Part shown: in pieces, positions 15,863 through 18,792 of the stretch
Layout of the letters: every line of letters begins with the position of its first letter
Position numbering within the stretch: position 1 is the first letter of the stretch
Assembly: GCA_963596435.1 (NCBI GenBank)
Contig: CAVBMG010000070.1
Span: 1-18,792, forward strand
Length of the DNA stretch: 18,792 bases
Source of the DNA: COE1 sp963596435
GTDB lineage: Bacteria; Bacillota; Clostridia; Lachnospirales; Lachnospiraceae
Direction: 5' to 3'
Position numbers and translations under genes: made by a program
The notes under the pieces: model-generated
The model's input: only the letters and a program-made list of their open reading frames with translations
Databases searched by the model: none
What the model was told of the DNA's origin: nothing

Positions 15863-16150
15863 ATGAAGAGCTGGGATGATGTAGTAGAATTTCTTCAGGA
15901 GAAGAATTTATTAGGCAGAACATGTTGTTTAAAGAAGAAAGAGGAAGAGAAAAAGTCTAATGTATGGGTATGGGTACTCGCTATTGTAGGAGGTATTGTA
16001 GTAATCGCTGGTATCGCATATGCAGTATACCGTTATCTGACACCGGATTACATGGATGATTTCGATGACGATTTTGATGATGATCTGGAAGATGATTTCT
16101 TTGATGACGAGGACGAAGAGCCTGAGAAGGAAGAGAAGAAGCCAGAATAA
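15863..16150 (+). CDS. Small single-pass membrane protein with acidic tail
   Basis: A 95-residue protein I cannot assign to a family. GAAGGGG (15851-15857) supports ATG 15863 rather than the upstream in-frame ATGs. It has an amphipathic N-terminus (residues 1-18), a Cys-Cys pair at 21-22, a Lys/Glu segment, one membrane helix (about 33-56, VWVWVLAIVGGIVVIAGIAY), and a very acidic tail rich in Asp with Phe spaced every few residues, ending in a Lys/Glu stretch. The positive-inside rule suggests the basic N-terminal part is cytoplasmic and the acidic tail outside, though this is uncertain. Its own putative promoter and terminator suggest a single-gene unit. It does not look like a shadow ORF. 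Confidence 0.65.
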   Translation: MKSWDDVVEFLQEKNLLGRTCCLKKKEEEKKSNVWVWVLAIVGGIVVIAGIAYAVYRYLTPDYMDDFDDDFDDDLEDDFFDDEDEEPEKEEKKPE

Positions 16151-16171
16151 GATTATGCAGAAGATATAGGG

Positions 16172-16197
16172 GGATGCTGCAACAGGCATCCTCTTTT
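16172..16197 (+). terminator. Rho-independent terminator
   Basis: GGATGC (16172-16177) pairs with GCATCC (16186-16191) around TGCAACAG, with further G/U-C pairs at the base. It is followed by TCTTTTT. It ends the small membrane protein transcript. Confidence 0.75.
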
Positions 16198-16200
16198 TGC

Positions 16201-16320
16201 GTGAATAAGCAGAGCCATGGGCTTAGAGGCAAATATCATGCTTGCATGGTGATTTGCCTCTGAGACTATGGCGAGCAACGCAACTGAGCGAACGAAGTTC
16301 GCGAAGTGCTGCTTATTCAC
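16201..16320. repeat. 120-nt three-way-junction palindromic element (element 3)
   Basis: The outer arms GTGAATAAGCAG (16201-16212) and CTGCTTATTCAC (16309-16320) are perfect complements and bound the element exactly. Inside are two arms. One is a 21-bp imperfect stem (16214-16234 with 16252-16272, core AGAGGCAAAT / ATTTGCCTCT). The other is a GCGAAC-GAA-GTTCGC hairpin (16288-16302). The predicted fold is a three-way junction. Its GGCGAG and CGCAACTGAGC words resemble the apex words of elements 1 and 2, suggesting a related family. It lies between a terminator and the rlmD-type gene. Confidence 0.7.
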
Positions 16321-16369
16321 ATTTTTAGGTAAGTGGAAGTAAAACATACAGAAAGGTACAGGTATCAGA

Positions 16370-18064
16370 ATGAAAAAAGGACAGATATGTGAAGGATATG
16401 TAGAACGACTTGATTTCCCTAATAAGGGAGTATTGAGCTGCGAAGATGAAAAGGTAGTAGTTAAAAATGTACTTCCTGGACAGAAAATATCTTTCATGAT
16501 AACCAAAAAACGAAAGGGTAAAGCAGAAGGACGTTTATTGGATGTTCTGGAAAAGGCACCTTATGAAATTCCAAGTGCCTGTCCTCATTTTGGTGTATGT
16601 GGCGGTTGTGCATACCAGACCTTACCTTATGATAAACAGCTAGAGTTAAAGAAAGGGCAAGTTAGAAAGCTTTTGACACCCGTTTTTGCAAAACAGGCAC
16701 TTCTTGATGGAGAAGCGGAGCTGACAGATGAATATGTTAATCATATCTTTGAAGGAATCAAGGGCAGCCCCGTACAGAGCGCATATCGTAACAAAATGGA
16801 GTTTTCCTTTGGAGATGAGATCAAGGATGGACCATTATCATTAGGTATGCATAAGAGAGGAAGCTTCTATGATATTGTATCTGTCAGAGAGTGTCAGTTG
16901 GTGGATGAGGATTATCGTAAGATATTAAACACCACATTAGATTACTTCACACAAAAAGGAACTTCATATTATCACAGAATGCGACATGAAGGATATCTTC
17001 GTCATTTACTGGTGCGTAAAGCGCAGAAGACAGGTGAAATCCTCATTGCCTTGATTACTACAACTCAGGAAGAACGGGATTTGCAGCCATATGTTGATGC
17101 GCTTCTTGCATTGCCATTACAAGGTAAAATAACAGGCGTTCTTCATACAAAAAATGATTCTGTAGCTGATGTTGTACAGAGTGATGAGACCGTATTACTA
17201 TACGGACAGGATTACTTCTATGAAGAGCTTCTGGGATTAAAGTTTAAGATATCACAGTTCTCTTTCTTCCAGACAAACAGCTTGGGTGCAGAAGTTCTCT
17301 ACGAGACAGCAAGAGAATTTCTGGGAGATATCTCGGATGATGGCAGGAATGATAAGACAGTCTTTGACCTGTACAGTGGAACAGGAACGATTGCGCAGTT
17401 GCTTGCTCCTGTGGCAGGTAAGGTCATCGGTGTGGAAATCGTTGAAGAGGCAGTAAAGGCAGCCAGAGAAAATGCCAAGCTCAATAACCTGAACAACTGT
17501 GAATTCATAGCAGGTGACGTATTAAAAGTCATTGGTGATATCAAAGAAAAACCAGACTTCATAGTACTTGATCCGCCTCGTGATGGAATCCACCCTAAGG
17601 CATTGCAGCACATCATAGATTATCAGGTAGACAGAATCGTGTATATCAGCTGTAAACCAACCAGCCTTGCCAGAGACCTCGATATCATGATTGAACAGGG
17701 ATATCGAATGGAAAGAGTCGTTGCCATTGACCAATTCCCTGGAACCGGGCATGTGGAGACGGTGGTTCTTCTTTCCAAGGGAATGGTCGACAGCAGGAAA
17801 GTGAAGGTTGATTTCTCGTTGGAGGATATGGATCTAGCTGAATTTAAGGGAAAAGCAACTTATGAGCAGATAAAGGCATATGTGTTGGAACAGACTGGAC
17901 TTAAGGTTTCTTCGCTGTATATTGCACAGATTAAGAAGAAATGCGGACTGGATGTGGGAGAAAACTTTAATTTGCAAAAATCAGAGAATGCGAGACAGCC
18001 ACAATGCACACCGGGAAAGGAAGAAGCAATCATGCAGGCGTTTAAGCATTTTGGAATGATTTGA
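16370..18064 (+). CDS. 23S rRNA (uracil-C5)-methyltransferase, RlmD/RumA type, with C-terminal extension
   Basis: SAM-dependent enzyme of the TrmA/RlmD (RumA, RlmCD) family that makes 5-methyluridine in 23S rRNA; 564 residues. An N-terminal TRAM-like domain covers about 1-60. Iron-sulfur cysteines are at C71, C77 and C80 (CPHFGVCGGC), with the fourth at C175. The SAM site is FDLYSGTGT near 332-340, then VLDPPRDGIHP at 399-409, nucleophile Cys428 in ISCKPTSLARD and general base Glu463 in GHVETVV. All catalytic residues are present. Usual family length is about 430-460; here about 70 residues follow (496-564), starting 'TYEQIKAYVLEQTGLKVSSL' and ending KHFGMI, a separate small domain. The start is ATG 16370 with AGG about 7 bases upstream. 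Family members differ in target (U747 and/or U1939), which I cannot tell apart here. Confidence 0.9.
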   Translation: MKKGQICEGYVERLDFPNKGVLSCEDEKVVVKNVLPGQKISFMITKKRKGKAEGRLLDVLEKAPYEIPSACPHFGVCGGCAYQTLPYDKQLELKKGQVRKLLTPVFAKQALLDGEAELTDEYVNHIFEGIKGSPVQSAYRNKMEFSFGDEIKDGPLSLGMHKRGSFYDIVSVRECQLVDEDYRKILNTTLDYFTQKGTSYYHRMRHEGYLRHLLVRKAQKTGEILIALITTTQEERDLQPYVDALLALPLQGKITGVLHTKNDSVADVVQSDETVLLYGQDYFYEELLGLKFKISQFSFFQTNSLGAEVLYETAREFLGDISDDGRNDKTVFDLYSGTGTIAQLLAPVAGKVIGVEIVEEAVKAARENAKLNNLNNCEFIAGDVLKVIGDIKEKPDFIVLDPPRDGIHPKALQHIIDYQVDRIVYISCKPTSLARDLDIMIEQGYRMERVVAIDQFPGTGHVETVVLLSKGMVDSRKVKVDFSLEDMDLAEFKGKATYEQIKAYVLEQTGLKVSSLYIAQIKKKCGLDVGENFNLQKSENARQPQCTPGKEEAIMQAFKHFGMI

Positions 18065-18111
18065 TTGTGGATAAATGAACATCGTGTGTCTATCTTACTG
18101 ATAGGAAACGT

Positions 18112-18163
18112 AAAAAGGACATTTCTGAACCGTAATTATTACGGGTCAAAGGATGTCCTTTTT
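18112..18163 (+). terminator. Rho-independent terminator after the rRNA methyltransferase
   Basis: AAAAAGGACAT (18112-18122) pairs with ATGTCCTTTTT (18153-18163). The stem is continued by an inner TGAACCGTAAT / ATTACGGGTCA pairing with one mismatch. The right arm ends in five T residues. Confidence 0.85.
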
Positions 18164-18279
18164 GGTTGTCTTGGAGTGTCCAAAGGACAAGGTAATGAAA
18201 CTGAGAATACTAAGACTGATAAGAATAATATCTATCTTATCTAATCGAGAGATAAGGATGGATGGGATGATTACTAAGA
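18164..18279. other. Gene-free spacer with two small hairpins
   Basis: No supported gene. It contains TTGTCTTGGA paired with TCCAAAGGACAA (with a bulge, near 18166-18190) and CTTATCT / AGATAAG (18236-18242 with 18250-18256). No role can be assigned. Confidence 0.4.
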
Positions 18280-18308
18280 TTGAAGAATTCGCTTTTTCAT
18301 GATATACT
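18280..18308 (+). promoter_or_regulatory. Promoter of the right-edge methyltransferase gene
   Basis: TTGAAG (18280-18285), a 17-base spacer and TATACT (18303-18308). The predicted start near 18315 leaves an untranslated leader of about 210 bases before the GTG at 18528. Confidence 0.7.
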
Positions 18309-18314
18309 TTTTCG

Positions 18315-18527
18315 TAACTGTTAGCAATAAATTATCCAATTTACTGATAGAAAAAATGATAAATACGCAATTTTAATAGGAGATTGGTCGTTTTCTCTGC
18401 AACGGTCTTCACAAGGAGAATAAGCATTTTTATAATGAGCAGAGAAAGTTATCACTTTCTGTGTGAAACGCGGTATAAGCTAAAATATAAGAGCAAAAAT
18501 ATAAACGAAAGAAAGAGGTAAATAACT
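18315..18527 (+). promoter_or_regulatory. Long structured 5' leader with possible 28-codon upstream ORF
   Basis: GCAGAGAAA (18439-18447) can pair either with TTTCTCTGC upstream (18392-18400, 9 bp) or with the downstream CTTTCTGTG (from 18455), giving mutually exclusive hairpins. A short frame from ATG 18435 encodes 28 residues, rich in Lys and Arg, and ends at TAA 18519-18521, directly against the ribosome binding site AGAGG of the methyltransferase gene. AAGGAG at 18413-18418 is 16 bases from that ATG, rather far. The layout is compatible with attenuation or translational coupling, but this is inference. Confidence 0.35.
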
Positions 18528-18792
18528 GTGGCATTACTACAGGATTTGATAAAACAGATTGATGATGAGACGCTTAAACAGCGAATTATGGTGGAGGTGG
18601 GTAAGCTTACCAAGCAGAAAAAGTTCGGCTTAGTCTTTGAGGAACATCTGCCGGAGTGCACGCCACTATATGATATGGAAATCAGAAGAGATTCCAAGGT
18701 GGCATTGAAAAACGGACAGATATCAGATATTTACATTGTGAATACCATTGATGGAGATAAGGCAATCTGCGAACACAAGATAGATCATACCC
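18528..18792 (+). CDS. Site-specific DNA methyltransferase, type III-like, N-terminus (3' partial)
   Basis: An open frame from GTG 18528 runs without a stop to the window end (88 codons visible). GAAAGAGG (18511-18518) lies 9 bases before the GTG. It begins VALLQDLIKQIDDETLKQRI and contains KLTKQKKFGLVFEEHLPECT, then 'LYDMEIRRDSKVALKNG'. From memory of the family, this is the N-terminal segment of adenine-specific DNA methyltransferases of type III-like restriction-modification systems in Clostridia, upstream of the SAM (FxGxG) and DPPY motifs, which here would lie beyond the edge. No catalytic motif is visible, so the assignment rests on the N-terminal pattern alone. A restriction subunit or helicase gene would be expected downstream. 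Confidence 0.65.
   Translation, partial: MALLQDLIKQIDDETLKQRIMVEVGKLTKQKKFGLVFEEHLPECTPLYDMEIRRDSKVALKNGQISDIYIVNTIDGDKAICEHKIDHT

Overview
The window looks like chromosome of a gut-type Firmicute, most likely Lachnospiraceae. This is inferred from moderate-to-low G+C, AGA-rich arginine codon use, strong AGGAGG-type ribosome binding sites, a DUF1836 protein, a PcrA with a Firmicutes-style C-terminal domain, and large palindromic intergenic elements of a kind I associate with that family. No database search was possible; the genus is not resolved. No rRNA, tRNA, CRISPR array or transposase gene was seen.

Layout: (1) 1-4553 holds a spermidine/putrescine ABC importer operon, potA (5'-truncated by the window edge), potB, potC and potD, with overlapping or tight junctions, closed by a perfect 22-bp hairpin. 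(2) 4599-5197 is a gene-free stretch with two homologous ~215-nt imperfect palindromes lying in opposite orientation. (3) 5198-7060 holds a small alpha/beta hydrolase, a DUF1836 protein behind a consensus promoter with a perfect palindrome filling its -35/-10 spacer, and a small protein of unknown function. (4) 7234-10936 is an apparent operon: an ABC ATPase (GldA/NatA type), a fused ABC-2 permease plus GldG-like extracellular protein, and a DUF4340 membrane-anchored protein. It is followed at 11031 by an exported L,D-transpeptidase. (5) On the minus strand, 13051-11999 is a solitary NMT1/THI5-type substrate-binding lipoprotein. It is divergent from pcrA (13239-15749), which is followed by a small acidic single-pass membrane protein. 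(6) 16201-16320 is a third structured element (three-way junction). It precedes an RlmD-type 23S rRNA uracil methyltransferase carrying a C-terminal extra domain. (7) The right edge holds a strong promoter, a ~210-nt structured leader and the first 88 codons of what looks like a type III-like (adenine-specific) DNA methyltransferase. A restriction-modification locus may therefore begin here and continue outside the window.

Most genes are core or common accessory functions. The points most worth follow-up are the paired palindromic elements, the palindrome-in-spacer promoter of the DUF1836 gene, the Gld-like transporter operon in a Gram-positive setting, the C-terminally anchored PotD, and the leader of the right-edge methyltransferase.
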